64,000 nucleotides of DNA, taken from contig JAJDVT010000109.1 in NCBI GenBank assembly GCA_022826005.1, forward strand, positions 1 to 64,000. Direction: 5' to 3'. Source of the DNA: Gemmatimonadota bacterium (lineage in GTDB: Bacteria; Gemmatimonadota; Gemmatimonadetes; Longimicrobiales; Gaopeijiaceae). This document shows, piece after piece, positions 1 through 7,445 of the stretch (the stretch's first letter is position 1; the number at the start of each line of letters is the position of its first letter). A program made the translations under genes and the position numbers. Below the pieces are notes generated by a model. That model was given only the letters and a program-made list of their open reading frames with translations. It was not told the origin of the DNA and did not search any database.

Positions 1-23
1 TGATGCGGGTCCGTAGGGGCCGA

Positions 24-202
24 ACGAGGGTGTTCGGGAGTCCTCACCGGGGTGTCCGCCTTCCTCCGCGGGAGGTGTCCGCGACCTCAACGGGGGTGTC
101 CGGGGCTTCAACGGAGGTGTTCGGAACCTCGACGGGGGTGCTCCGGGGGCCGACGGGGGTGCAAAGTTGGTGCACGGGGGTGCCGTTTCCGTCGATTCTC
201 GC
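24..202. repeat. Degenerate 21-bp tandem repeat array
   Basis: Units share a 9-base core close to ACGGGGGTG followed by about 12 variable bases. The cores end at 32, 54, 77, 98, 119, 140, 161 and 182, so the last five intervals are exactly 21 bp and the earlier ones 22-23 bp. A further weak unit lies at 1-10, so the array probably continues left of the window. Because 21 is a multiple of three, both strands read as heptads: T-P-V-E on the minus strand and T-G-V on the plus strand. The minus reading frame stops at 44-46 inside the array, so a coding role is doubtful. It lies just upstream of the candidate RNA gene. Confidence 0.7.
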
Positions 203-263
203 CCTTTTTGGGGTCGATGAGGCCCTTTTGGGGCCATTCCGGGCCGCTCGGTCAAGAAAAGTG

Positions 264-292
264 TTGCGCTTCCCGACCTGAGGTGTTAACGT
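264..292 (+). promoter_or_regulatory. Candidate sigma70-type promoter for the structured RNA
   Basis: TTGCGC at 264-269 and TAACGT at 287-292 are separated by exactly 17 bp, which would place the transcription start near 299. The -10 box keeps the T, A and final T that matter most. Sequence around it is the least GC-rich stretch of the first 700 bases. The boxes are imperfect and the call leans on the terminator and hairpins downstream. Confidence 0.45.
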
Positions 293-298
293 ATTCAT

Positions 299-667
299 CC
301 GCCAGCGGAAGTGAAGGAGCCGCAAGGAGCCGGAACGGAAGCGGCGGAGGGGCAGAGGCGAGAGGCCCAGGAGGGGGCAACCCCGAGAGGGAGCGAGCCA
401 AGGCCCCAAGCGCTGAGGGCGCCGGCAACGGAGGCCCGACGCGGGCGCGGTTCCGAGTTCGGCGGAAGCCGCGACGGCTGCGAGGTCGCTGGACGCAGTC
501 GAGGGCTCCGGGAGACCGGGGCGCCCGGGCGGCGGAAACGCCGGACGGGAGAACGAGACGGGAAAACCGGCCGCCGCACATGGCGGCGCCGAAACGGAGC
601 TTCCCGGCTCGCCAGCGAGACGAAGCCCCCGAGCGGGTAGTGTGCTGCCCGCCGGGGGCTTCCTTTT
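299..667 (+). ncRNA. Large structured noncoding RNA, class not recognised
   Basis: No protein-like reading frame fits this segment, but it is dense in short perfect hairpins. Examples are GGGG-GCAA-CCCC at 373-384, CCGG-GAGA-CCGG at 508-519 and GGCG-GAAA-CGCC at 531-542, all capped by GNRA tetraloops. Others are AGCCG-CGA-CGGCT at 467-479, GCCGCC/GGCGGC at 570-587 and CTCG-CCAG-CGAG at 608-619. Unpaired linkers are purine-rich, as in large ribozyme-like RNAs. It starts just after a candidate promoter and ends in a strong terminator. I looked for RNase P, tmRNA and SRP RNA signatures and did not find them. IscB- or TnpB-associated guide RNAs are not supported because no such gene is next to it. 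Function unknown. Confidence 0.6.
622..667 (+). terminator. Strong intrinsic terminator
   Basis: GAAGCCCCC at 622-630 pairs perfectly with GGGGGCTTC at 654-662. Inside, GCGGG at 633-637 pairs with CCCGC at 648-652. The stem is followed directly by CCTTTTTCC. It ends plus-strand transcription coming from the RNA candidate. The 5' arm overlaps GAAGC at 622-626, which can instead pair with GCTTC at 599-603, giving two mutually exclusive folds. Confidence 0.8.
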
Positions 668-740
668 TCCCCCTGGCCCCCCGAACACCTTGGGGTGCCA
701 TCCCCGCTCAACCCTTTGGGCTCTCCCTTCCCGGTTAGGG

Positions 741-1031
741 TCAGGGCGGAGTGTGCTGCTGGCTTCGTGCGGCGGACATGATGCTCCAGATCAGGTTGCG
801 GATCAGCTCTTCGTCGAGTCCCGCCTCCCGCGCCAACTCCGCGGCCCGCCGCACGACCTGGGCTTCGCGGGGCGGATCCGTCACCGGAACCCCCAGGCTC
901 TCCTTCACGGCCCCGATCTCGCGCACCAGAGCTACCCGCTGCCGGATGATCTCGACCAGCTCCCGGTCGCACTCCATGATCTGCTCGCGGAGCCGCTCCA
1001 GCAGCTCGCGGTCGGAGTGCTGATCAGGCAC
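741..1031 (-). CDS. aroQ: Chorismate mutase, AroQ type
   Basis: This 96-residue protein matches the all-helical AroQ fold that converts chorismate to prephenate for phenylalanine and tyrosine synthesis. It has the family pattern of an N-terminal helix LRxxIxxxDRELVEIIRQR, then VREIGAVKESLGVPVTDPPRE, with the conserved arginines, lysine and glutamate of the active site. It is a free-standing domain with no prephenate dehydratase or DAHP synthase attached. The GTG start overlaps the end of the symporter gene by 8 bp, so it is probably translated from the symporter mRNA. That partnership is unusual and may only reflect operon packing. Confidence 0.85.
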   Translation of the reverse strand: MPDQHSDRELLERLREQIMECDRELVEIIRQRVALVREIGAVKESLGVPVTDPPREAQVVRRAAELAREAGLDEELIRNLIWSIMSAARSQQHTPP

Positions 1032-2490
1032 GGAGGTATTCGTCCACGTGCTCGCGGTCCTGCGGGGTGCCGGCCAGGCTGACGCCGATGAGCACCGGGA
1101 GGTGTACGACCAGCCCCAGAATGCCCTCGTGCATGCCGAGCGGCTTGAGCTCCGGGAAGAGGAAGAAGAACACGGACACCGCCGACCCGGCGAGCAGGCC
1201 GCTCAGTACTCCCGCGGTCGTCGCCCGTCTCCAGTACAGGGCGGCCACCATCGAGGGCATGAACTGGCAGATGATCCCGTACGAGGCGAGCAGCAGGTCG
1301 ACCAGGGAAAAGCCTTCATGGAGCGCCGAGAGGTAGGCGAGCCCTCCCACGGCGAGCACCAACACCCTCATCAGGGTTCGCTGCGCCCGGTCGGAGAGTT
1401 GCTTGAAGGGTTGAACGCCGTCCTCCACCGCCACCGAGCCCGCCCCGTGCAGCAGCGCGTCCCCCGTGGACATCGACGCCGACAGCGCTCCGGCACAGAA
1501 CAGTCCGACCACCAGCGCCGGCAGCTCGGAGCGCAGGATCAGGAAGGGCAGGATGAAGTCCGCCTGGTCCGGAGATTCCGGCAAGAGCACGCCCGCGAAG
1601 CCGATCAGAAACACCGGAATCAGAAAGAGCTGGAAGGTGGGGAAGAGGATCACCGTGCGGCGAATGATCTTGTCGCTTCTGGCCGTATAGGCCTTCATGA
1701 AGAGGTGCGGCCACATGGTCACACCGATCGCGCTAGCCAGAATCGCGGTCGAATAGGCTCCCCAGCTCCACGAGTTGCCGCTGCCGTCAAGTCCAGGCAG
1801 AGAAAGCAGTTCCGGGCGCTGATCGAGAATCTGCTCGAACATTGGCCCGACGCCTCCGTACATGCGGTACGGAAGATAGATCCCCAGCACCCAGGCGATC
1901 ACGAGCATGAAGACGCCCTGGAAGGTGTTGGTCCACCCCACCGCGGAGACGCCGCTCGCCAGGACGTAGACCATGACGATTCCGTACGCAAGCGCGGCCC
2001 CCGCCCACAGCGGGATGCTCCCCCCGGTCACCGCCTCGATCACGATTCCCGCCCCGCGCATCTGGATGGTCACGTAGGGGACGAAGGCCGCGAGCGTCAG
2101 CACGGCCATCAGGAGCGACAGCGCCCGCGAGGGGAAGCGTCCGACCAGCAGCTGGGCCTGGGTGACGAAGCCGAAGCGACGCCCGAGCGCGGCGACCCGG
2201 GGCCCCATGGCGTACCACGGAGCCATGCCCAGAACCCCGTACGTGAGGATGTAGAACGCGGCCGCGCCGCGGGAGTAGGCCCACCCCGGACCGCCCAGGA
2301 AGGCGAAGGCGGAGAAGACCGTCGCGCCGGTGATGAAGTACATGACCAGGAGGCCGAAGTCGCGGTCGCCGGCCACGTAGCCCTGGACGCTGCGGGATGC
2401 CCGCCGGCCCGCCACCAGTCCGACGCCGAGGGTGACGGCCAGGTAGGCGAGGATGATGACGGTGATCAGGCCGAACCGGTCCATCGTCAC
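1024..2490 (-). CDS. Sodium:solute symporter family transporter
   Basis: A 488-residue polytopic membrane protein of the SSS (SLC5-like) family, with about 13 hydrophobic segments. The first helix carries the family pattern LAVTLGVGLVAGRRASRS, and a sodium-site-like segment GATVFSAFAFLGGPGWAYS follows. Members import a small solute such as an amino acid, pantothenate or carboxylate with Na+. The substrate cannot be read from this sequence. The GTG start overlaps the stop of the upstream DUF3311 gene as GTGA; an in-frame ATG lies two codons later at 2484. The DUF3311-SSS order is a common pairing and supports a small auxiliary subunit. Confidence 0.9.
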   Translation of the reverse strand: MTMDRFGLITVIILAYLAVTLGVGLVAGRRASRSVQGYVAGDRDFGLLVMYFITGATVFSAFAFLGGPGWAYSRGAAAFYILTYGVLGMAPWYAMGPRVAALGRRFGFVTQAQLLVGRFPSRALSLLMAVLTLAAFVPYVTIQMRGAGIVIEAVTGGSIPLWAGAALAYGIVMVYVLASGVSAVGWTNTFQGVFMLVIAWVLGIYLPYRMYGGVGPMFEQILDQRPELLSLPGLDGSGNSWSWGAYSTAILASAIGVTMWPHLFMKAYTARSDKIIRRTVILFPTFQLFLIPVFLIGFAGVLLPESPDQADFILPFLILRSELPALVVGLFCAGALSASMSTGDALLHGAGSVAVEDGVQPFKQLSDRAQRTLMRVLVLAVGGLAYLSALHEGFSLVDLLLASYGIICQFMPSMVAALYWRRATTAGVLSGLLAGSAVSVFFFLFPELKPLGMHEGILGLVVHLPVLIGVSLAGTPQDREHVDEYLRA

Positions 2491-2771
2491 TCACCTCCGC
2501 CGGCAGGGGACCCCGCCCCCTGGGCACCGGATCCGTGGATTCCGGACCGCTGGTCGGCGCCCGCGCCGGTTTCCCGGGTGCGGGCCGAGTCGAGGCGCCA
2601 CAGCACGACCAGGCTGCCCAGCAGCCAGCCCGCGGCCCACAGCATCTGCGTGGGCAGCCCGAGGACGAACGGTTCGGGGTCGTTCACCAGCGCCTGGACC
2701 GGCCAGGTGACGCCGACGGCGAAGAGGATGTGGTAGGCCCACGCGATGCGGCGCCAGGTACGGAGGGGCAT
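2487..2771 (-). CDS. DUF3311 small membrane protein, symporter partner
   Basis: A 94-residue protein with two transmembrane segments (about residues 10-28 and 43-60) and a charged, glycine-rich C-terminal tail. It fits the DUF3311 family: a tryptophan-rich first helix (RIAWAYHILFAVGVTWP) and the P.LGLP.Q turn between helices. DUF3311 proteins are typically encoded just before a sodium:solute symporter, as here, and are presumed to assist its assembly or activity. The stop codon overlaps the symporter start, so translation is likely coupled. No biochemical function is established. Confidence 0.8.
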   Translation of the reverse strand: MPLRTWRRIAWAYHILFAVGVTWPVQALVNDPEPFVLGLPTQMLWAAGWLLGSLVVLWRLDSARTRETGAGADQRSGIHGSGAQGAGSPAGGGE

Positions 2772-2858
2772 GGGTGGGATCCTTCCGGTTCTGGAGGGAC
2801 GGGTGTTGCGGGGTTACAGATTGTACGGGGAGATTGCGGCGGCGGCGAGAGGTTTCGG

Positions 2859-3638
2859 CTACCGCCCCCGGAACCGCGGCCTGCGCTTCTCCACGAAGGC
2901 CCGCACGCCCTCGCGCCCGTCCTGCGAGGCGAAGGCCTCCAGAAAGAGCTCCTTCTCGGTCGCCAGGCCGTCTGTCAGAGGACGTTCGCAGGCTTCGCGC
3001 ACGGCCTTCTTTACCAGCTTCAGGGCGACGGGGCTCCAACGGGCCATCCGGGCCGCCAGTTCGCGGGCCTTGTCGAGGTGGCGTCCCTCCTCTACGAGGA
3101 ACTCGACCAGTCCGATCCGGTACGCTTCCTCCGCGTCGATCAGGTCGCCGGTGAGGCCGATGCGGAGCGCCTGGCCGGGGCCGACGAGGCGGGCGAGACG
3201 CTGCGTTCCCCCCGCACCGGGGATGAGCCCGAGGCGGATCTCGAACTGGCCGAAGCGGGCGGTTGCGTCGGCGACGCGGACATCACACGCGAGCGCGAGT
3301 TCGTTGCCGCCGCCGATGCAGAAGCCGTGAATGGCGCAGACGACCGGTTTCGGGAACTCGGCGAGGGCGTCGTAGACCCGGCGGTTCCGGTAGACTTCGC
3401 GCTGCTCGTCGGGGGTGCGGGCCGCGAATTCGCCCACATCCGCGCCTGCGACGAAGGCCTTTTCGCCCGCCCCGTGCAGGATGGCCACCTTGACGTCGTC
3501 CCGGCCGGCCAGGTCATCGAAGACCCCGGTGAGTTCGCCGCGGACGGCCTCATTCAGGGCGTTGAGCTTGTCGGGACGGCTGATGGCGACTTCGGCGACG
3601 CCCTCCCCAACCGCGAGCGCAACCATCTCGGGGCTCAC
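2859..3638 (-). CDS. Enoyl-CoA hydratase/isomerase (crotonase family)
   Basis: About 259 residues. It carries the oxyanion-hole segment AFVAGADVGEF and both catalytic glutamates of true hydratases, in GGGNELALACD and FGQFEIRLGLIPGAGGTQRL. It would hydrate a 2-enoyl-CoA or, as in PaaG-type enzymes, isomerise a ring-derived CoA thioester. The frame extends to a TTG at 3659, but that codon lies inside a repeated operator-like motif. The GTG at 3638 or the ATG at 3626 is a more likely start, and none has a good ribosome site. It appears to have its own promoter region, separated by about 130 bp from the dehydrogenase gene upstream. Confidence 0.88.
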   Translation of the reverse strand: MSPEMVALAVGEGVAEVAISRPDKLNALNEAVRGELTGVFDDLAGRDDVKVAILHGAGEKAFVAGADVGEFAARTPDEQREVYRNRRVYDALAEFPKPVVCAIHGFCIGGGNELALACDVRVADATARFGQFEIRLGLIPGAGGTQRLARLVGPGQALRIGLTGDLIDAEEAYRIGLVEFLVEEGRHLDKARELAARMARWSPVALKLVKKAVREACERPLTDGLATEKELFLEAFASQDGREGVRAFVEKRRPRFRGR

Positions 3639-3655
3639 CGCTCCACCGCCATGCC

Positions 3656-3725
3656 GCAAGACGTTTTCGGGTTCGACAACAGTAGCGTCTTGCAGTTCAT
3701 GGTTTGATCCCGATATCGCAAGACG
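3656..3725. promoter_or_regulatory. Three-copy GCAAGACG operator-like motif
   Basis: GCAAGACG occurs at 3656-3663 and 3718-3725, and its exact reverse complement CGTCTTGC at 3686-3693, giving a spacing of 30 and 32 bp. This is close to three helical turns, in the gap between the hydroxyacyl-CoA dehydrogenase and crotonase genes. The layout resembles binding sites of a dimeric regulator acting on the crotonase promoter. No regulator gene is adjacent, so the binding protein is unknown. Confidence 0.45.
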
Positions 3726-3767
3726 ACATGTGGATCAAAGACGAAATCTTCTCACGCGTCATGACTC

Positions 3768-4631
3768 TCAGTCCCATTCGTAGAATCCGCGGCCCGATTT
3801 CTTTCCGAGCCGGCCTTCGGCGACCATCCGCTCCAGGAGCGCAGGCGGACGGAACGCATCGGAGCCGAGCGTCGCGTGCAGGTGGCGGGCGATTTCGAGC
3901 CGCACGTCCAGTCCCACCAGGTCTGTAAGGCGCAGGGGGCCCATGGGGTGACGGTATCCCAGCACCATGGCCTTGTCGATGTCTTCGGGCGAGGCGACGC
4001 CGGTTTCGACCATGCGGATGGCCTCGAGGCCGAGCACGATCCCCAGCCGGGAGGTGGCGAAGCCGGGGGAGTCGTGGACGAGGATCGATTCCTTGCCCAG
4101 GCCCTTCACGAACCACAGCGCGGCGTTGCAGGTCCGGACGTTGGTCTCGACTCCCTGCACGACCTCCACGAGGGGCATGATGTGCACCGGGTTGAAGAAG
4201 TGGAGCCCCACCAGGAACCCCGGCCGCCTCAGCCCGGCTGCCATCTCGCCGATGGACAGCGACGACGTGTTCGTAGCCAGGTACGTCCCCGTCCCCGCCA
4301 CGGCTTCCACCCCGGCGAGCACCTCCTTCTTGAGCGCCATCACCTCCGGCACGGCCTCGATCACCAGCTCCGCGCCCTCCACCGCCTCACGCAGACTGCC
4401 GGTCCCCTCGAGGCGTGCCAGCGCCGCGTCACTGTCCGCTTCCGCCACCTTGCCCAGGCGGACGCCCTTGTCCAGCGTGACCTCGATCCCTGCGAGGGCG
4501 CGCTCGAGCTGCCCGGCGTCGACATCGTACAGTGCCGCCGCGTGACCCGCCATCGCCGCCACCTGCGCGATGCCGCGGCCCATCGTCCCCGCGCCGATCA
4601 CGGCCACCCTCCCGATTCCGGACCACCCCAC
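3768..4631 (-). CDS. 3-hydroxyacyl-CoA dehydrogenase (HbdA/PaaH type)
   Basis: Oxidises a 3-hydroxyacyl-CoA to the 3-oxoacyl-CoA with NAD+. The Rossmann motif RVAVIGAGTMGRGIAQVAA sits at the very N terminus, followed by the substrate segment TNTSSLSIGEMA, the catalytic-region LHFFNPVHIMPLVEVV and DSPGFATSRL. At about 287 residues it is a single-domain enzyme like HbdA, without the crotonase fusion of FadB or the duplicated domain of long PaaH. The open frame runs upstream, but only low-complexity sequence precedes the Rossmann fold, so I use the GTG at 4631. It follows the thiolase by 76 bp and is probably in the same operon. Confidence 0.88.
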   Translation of the reverse strand: MGWSGIGRVAVIGAGTMGRGIAQVAAMAGHAAALYDVDAGQLERALAGIEVTLDKGVRLGKVAEADSDAALARLEGTGSLREAVEGAELVIEAVPEVMALKKEVLAGVEAVAGTGTYLATNTSSLSIGEMAAGLRRPGFLVGLHFFNPVHIMPLVEVVQGVETNVRTCNAALWFVKGLGKESILVHDSPGFATSRLGIVLGLEAIRMVETGVASPEDIDKAMVLGYRHPMGPLRLTDLVGLDVRLEIARHLHATLGSDAFRPPALLERMVAEGRLGKKSGRGFYEWD

Positions 4632-4707
4632 GCTCAGGCCGTCCCCGCCTTGCGGGCCTCCAGTCCACACCGGTGCCTCGCCGCCGTGTCCACCACTGCC
4701 ATCGTTC

Positions 4708-5904
4708 TCAGCTCCTCTCCACCACGGCCGCGATGCCCTGGCCGACCCCGATGCACATCGTCGCGAGGCCAAGGGCAACGTCCCGCCGCGCCATCTCGTG
4801 CACCAGCGTGACAAGGATGCGCGCGCCCGAGCACCCCACCGGGTGGCCCAGCGCGATCGCGCCGCCGTTCACGTTCACGCGGTCCGGATCCAGCTCCAGC
4901 TCGCGGATACAGGGGATGGCCTGCGCAGCGAAGGCCTCGTTCAACTCGACCAGGTCGAGGCCGCTCGCGGCCACCCCGGTGCGGGCCAGACAGCGCCGTG
5001 TCGCCGGCACGGGGCCGATCCCCATGCGGTGCGGCTCCACCCCCGCCACCGCCGCCCCGCGAATCACCGCCATCGGTTCCAGACCATGCGCGCGCGCCGT
5101 CTCCCCCTCGACCACGAGCAGGGCGGCGGCGCCGTCGTTGATCCCGGAAGAATTCCCCGCCGTGACGGTCCCATCCCGCTCGAAGACGGGGCGAAGGCGG
5201 GCCAGGGCCTCGGCCGTCGTGCCCGGCCTGGGGTGCTCGTCCTGCGCGACCGCCACCGGCTCGCCGCGCCGCGCGGGTACGCTTACCGGCACGATCTCGG
5301 CGTCGAAGCGCCCGGCCTCAATTGCCGCCGCCGCTTTCTGCTGGCTGGCCGCCGCGAACGCGTCCTGCTCTTGGCGCGTCACACCGTATTCGCGCGCGAC
5401 CACCTCGGCCGTCCGCCCCAGGCTGATCGTCCATTCATCGGGCAGACGCGGATTCGCGAAGCGCCACCCCAGCACCGTGTCCGCAACCTCGGGCACGCCG
5501 CGCGCGTACCCGCGCTCGGGCTTCAGCATGACGAACGGTGCCCGGCTCATCGACTCGACCCCGCCGGCAATGAAGGCGTCGCCTTCGCCCGCCCGGATCG
5601 CCTGGCAGGCGCCAGCCACCGCCTGGAGCCCCGAGCCGCAGAGCCGGTTCACGGTCTGGCCGGGCACCTCGACTGGGAGGCCGGTCCTGAGCAGCGCCAT
5701 CCGCGCCACATTGCGGTTGTCCTCGCCGGCCTGGTTGGTGCACCCGAAGATCACGTCGTCGAGCCGGTGCGCGGGGAAGGGGGTGCGATCGAGGAGAGCA
5801 CGGATGGTCACCGCGGCCAGGTCGTCGGGGCGAACCGGTGCAAGAGCCCCGCCGTGCCGTCCGATGGCGGTGCGGACCGCTTCGACGATCCACGCTTCAC
5901 GCAT
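4708..5904 (-). CDS. Acetyl-CoA acyltransferase (PaaJ/PcaF-type thiolase)
   Basis: A 398-residue degradative thiolase that cleaves a 3-oxoacyl-CoA to acetyl-CoA and a shortened acyl-CoA. The nucleophile lies in TVNRLCGSGLQAV, the histidine in NVNGGAIALGHPVGCSGARI and the second cysteine in CIGVGQG; the last motif has valine where CIGGGQG is usual. The stretch GCTNQAGEDNRNVARMALL is characteristic of 3-oxoadipyl-CoA thiolases of phenylacetate and beta-ketoadipate catabolism, so adipyl-type substrates are plausible. ATG 5904 begins the conserved MREAWIVEAVRTAIG; the upstream extension lacks similarity. Neighbouring hydratase and dehydrogenase genes provide the preceding steps. Confidence 0.9.
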   Translation of the reverse strand: MREAWIVEAVRTAIGRHGGALAPVRPDDLAAVTIRALLDRTPFPAHRLDDVIFGCTNQAGEDNRNVARMALLRTGLPVEVPGQTVNRLCGSGLQAVAGACQAIRAGEGDAFIAGGVESMSRAPFVMLKPERGYARGVPEVADTVLGWRFANPRLPDEWTISLGRTAEVVAREYGVTRQEQDAFAAASQQKAAAAIEAGRFDAEIVPVSVPARRGEPVAVAQDEHPRPGTTAEALARLRPVFERDGTVTAGNSSGINDGAAALLVVEGETARAHGLEPMAVIRGAAVAGVEPHRMGIGPVPATRRCLARTGVAASGLDLVELNEAFAAQAIPCIRELELDPDRVNVNGGAIALGHPVGCSGARILVTLVHEMARRDVALGLATMCIGVGQGIAAVVERS

Positions 5905-5986
5905 CGCGGACCTCCGCAACGCCGCCACCCGCTTCCCGAGCGTGGCCCCGAGGTGTTCGGCGCGCTTGCGCGATCCGGCCCGCACC

Positions 5987-7444
5987 CTACCGGTCCAGCG
6001 CCACCCAGACGCTCTTGAGGTGCGTGTACTTCTCCAGCGCCGACTGGAAGCCCAGGTCCCGGCCGAAGCCGCTTTCCTTGTAGCCTCCGAACGGCGATCC
6101 CGGCGCGTACTGGTTGTAGGTGTTCACCCAGACGGTTCCGGCGTCGATCTCCCGGGCGAGCCGGTGGGCCTTGCCGACGTCCCGCGTCCAGACGCCCGCC
6201 GCGAGCCCGTAGAGCGAATCGTTGGCCTTGGCGATGGCGTCGTCCGCGTCGTCAAAGGGGATGACCGCCGCCACCGGGCCGAAAATCTCCTCCCGGGCGA
6301 TGGTCATCCCGGGGTCGACATCGCTGAAGACCGTCGCGGTCACGAAGTTGCCGCGGCCGTTCACCTTCACGCGCTCGCCGCCGGCCACCAGCTTCGCGCC
6401 GTCCCGCCTGCCGGCCTCGACGTACCCCATGACCCGGTCGAGCTGTTCGGTGCTCACGATCGCCCCGAGGCGCGTCGTGGACGCCATCGGGTCGCCCACC
6501 GTCGCCTTGCCGGCGAGCGTCCTCAGCCCGTCCACGAACTCGTCGTGGACCGCGCGCTCCACCAGGATGCGGCTCCCCGCCGCGCACACCTCGCCCTTGC
6601 CGTAGAAGACCCCCATCGAGGCGCCCTTCACGGCCGCCCCCGGATCCGCGTCGGCAAAGACGATGTTCGGCGACTTGCCGCCCAGCTCCAGCGACACCTT
6701 CTTGAGCGTCGCCGCCGCCTCCCTCATGATGATCCGGCCCACCTCGGTCGAGCCCGTGAAGGAGATCGCGTCCACCCCCGGGTGGCGCACCAGCGCCGCG
6801 CCTGCGGTCTCGCCGAAGCCGGGCACCACGTTCAGCACCCCCGGCGGAAAGCCGGCCTCGGCGGCGAGTTCCCCGAAGCGGAGCGCGGTCAGCGGCGTCT
6901 GCTCGGCGGGCTTGAGCACCACCGTGTTCCCGCAGGCCAGCGCCGGTGCGACCTTCCACGCGGCCATCGACAGGGGGAAGTTCCACGGAATGATCGCGCC
7001 GACCACGCCCACCGGCTCGCGCAGCGTGTAGTTGAGGAACGGCCCCGGCACGGGGACGGTGTCGCCCTGCACCTTGTCGGCGAGCCCGGCGTAGTAGCGC
7101 AGCGTCCGGGCCACGCCCGGCACGTCGATCCGCCGCGCCTCGAAGTACGGCTTGCCGTTGTCCTGTGTCTCGAGCAACCCGAGTTCGTCGGCGTTGGCGT
7201 CGACCAGGTCCGCCAGCCTCCATAGCAGCCGCGACCGCTTGTGCGGGTTCATCCGACGCCAGCGGGGATCGCGGAAGGCCGCCCGCGCCGCCGCCACCGC
7301 GCGGTCGATCTCCCCTGCGCGCGCCTCGCTCACTTCGGCGATGACATCTTCGGTCGCCGGGTTCACCGTCTGGAAGGTGCCGCCGCCCTCCGCGTCCGCC
7401 CACTCGTTCCCGATCCAGAGGCGGGTGCGGATGTCTTCGCTCAT
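5987..7444 (-). CDS. NAD(P)-dependent aldehyde dehydrogenase
   Basis: A 485-residue ALDH-superfamily enzyme oxidising an aldehyde to its acid. It shows the nucleotide-binding segment IIPWNFPLSMAAWKVAPALA, the FTGSTEVG motif, the general-base glutamate in LELGGKSPNIVF, and the catalytic cysteine in GEVCAAGSRILVE. Sequence style is that of the betaine/phenylacetaldehyde/aminobutyraldehyde dehydrogenase group; the exact substrate is not determinable. It lies 1 bp after the upstream crotonase stop and 82 bp before the thiolase, clearly one transcription unit. In this setting phenylacetaldehyde or a fatty aldehyde would make sense. Confidence 0.9.
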   Translation of the reverse strand: MSEDIRTRLWIGNEWADAEGGGTFQTVNPATEDVIAEVSEARAGEIDRAVAAARAAFRDPRWRRMNPHKRSRLLWRLADLVDANADELGLLETQDNGKPYFEARRIDVPGVARTLRYYAGLADKVQGDTVPVPGPFLNYTLREPVGVVGAIIPWNFPLSMAAWKVAPALACGNTVVLKPAEQTPLTALRFGELAAEAGFPPGVLNVVPGFGETAGAALVRHPGVDAISFTGSTEVGRIIMREAAATLKKVSLELGGKSPNIVFADADPGAAVKGASMGVFYGKGEVCAAGSRILVERAVHDEFVDGLRTLAGKATVGDPMASTTRLGAIVSTEQLDRVMGYVEAGRRDGAKLVAGGERVKVNGRGNFVTATVFSDVDPGMTIAREEIFGPVAAVIPFDDADDAIAKANDSLYGLAAGVWTRDVGKAHRLAREIDAGTVWVNTYNQYAPGSPFGGYKESGFGRDLGFQSALEKYTHLKSVWVALDR

Positions 7445-7445
7445 C

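Noticed and set aside
24-202. CRISPR array
   Set aside because: Repeats are only 9 bp with variable parts of 12 bp, far below CRISPR sizes, and no cas gene is present in the window.
299-667. RNase P RNA, tmRNA or SRP RNA
   Set aside because: None of their core conserved sequences (for example GAGGAAAGTCC of RNase P) is present.
1-740. Several long open frames on both strands across the RNA candidate (up to 228 codons)
   Set aside because: GC-rich DNA gives many open frames. Their proteins are compositionally biased (R, G, P, S), have no motifs, conflict with each other, and overlap perfect hairpins and the terminator.
4532-7225. 897-codon plus-strand frame
   Set aside because: Antisense to thiolase and aldehyde dehydrogenase, whose catalytic motifs are intact.
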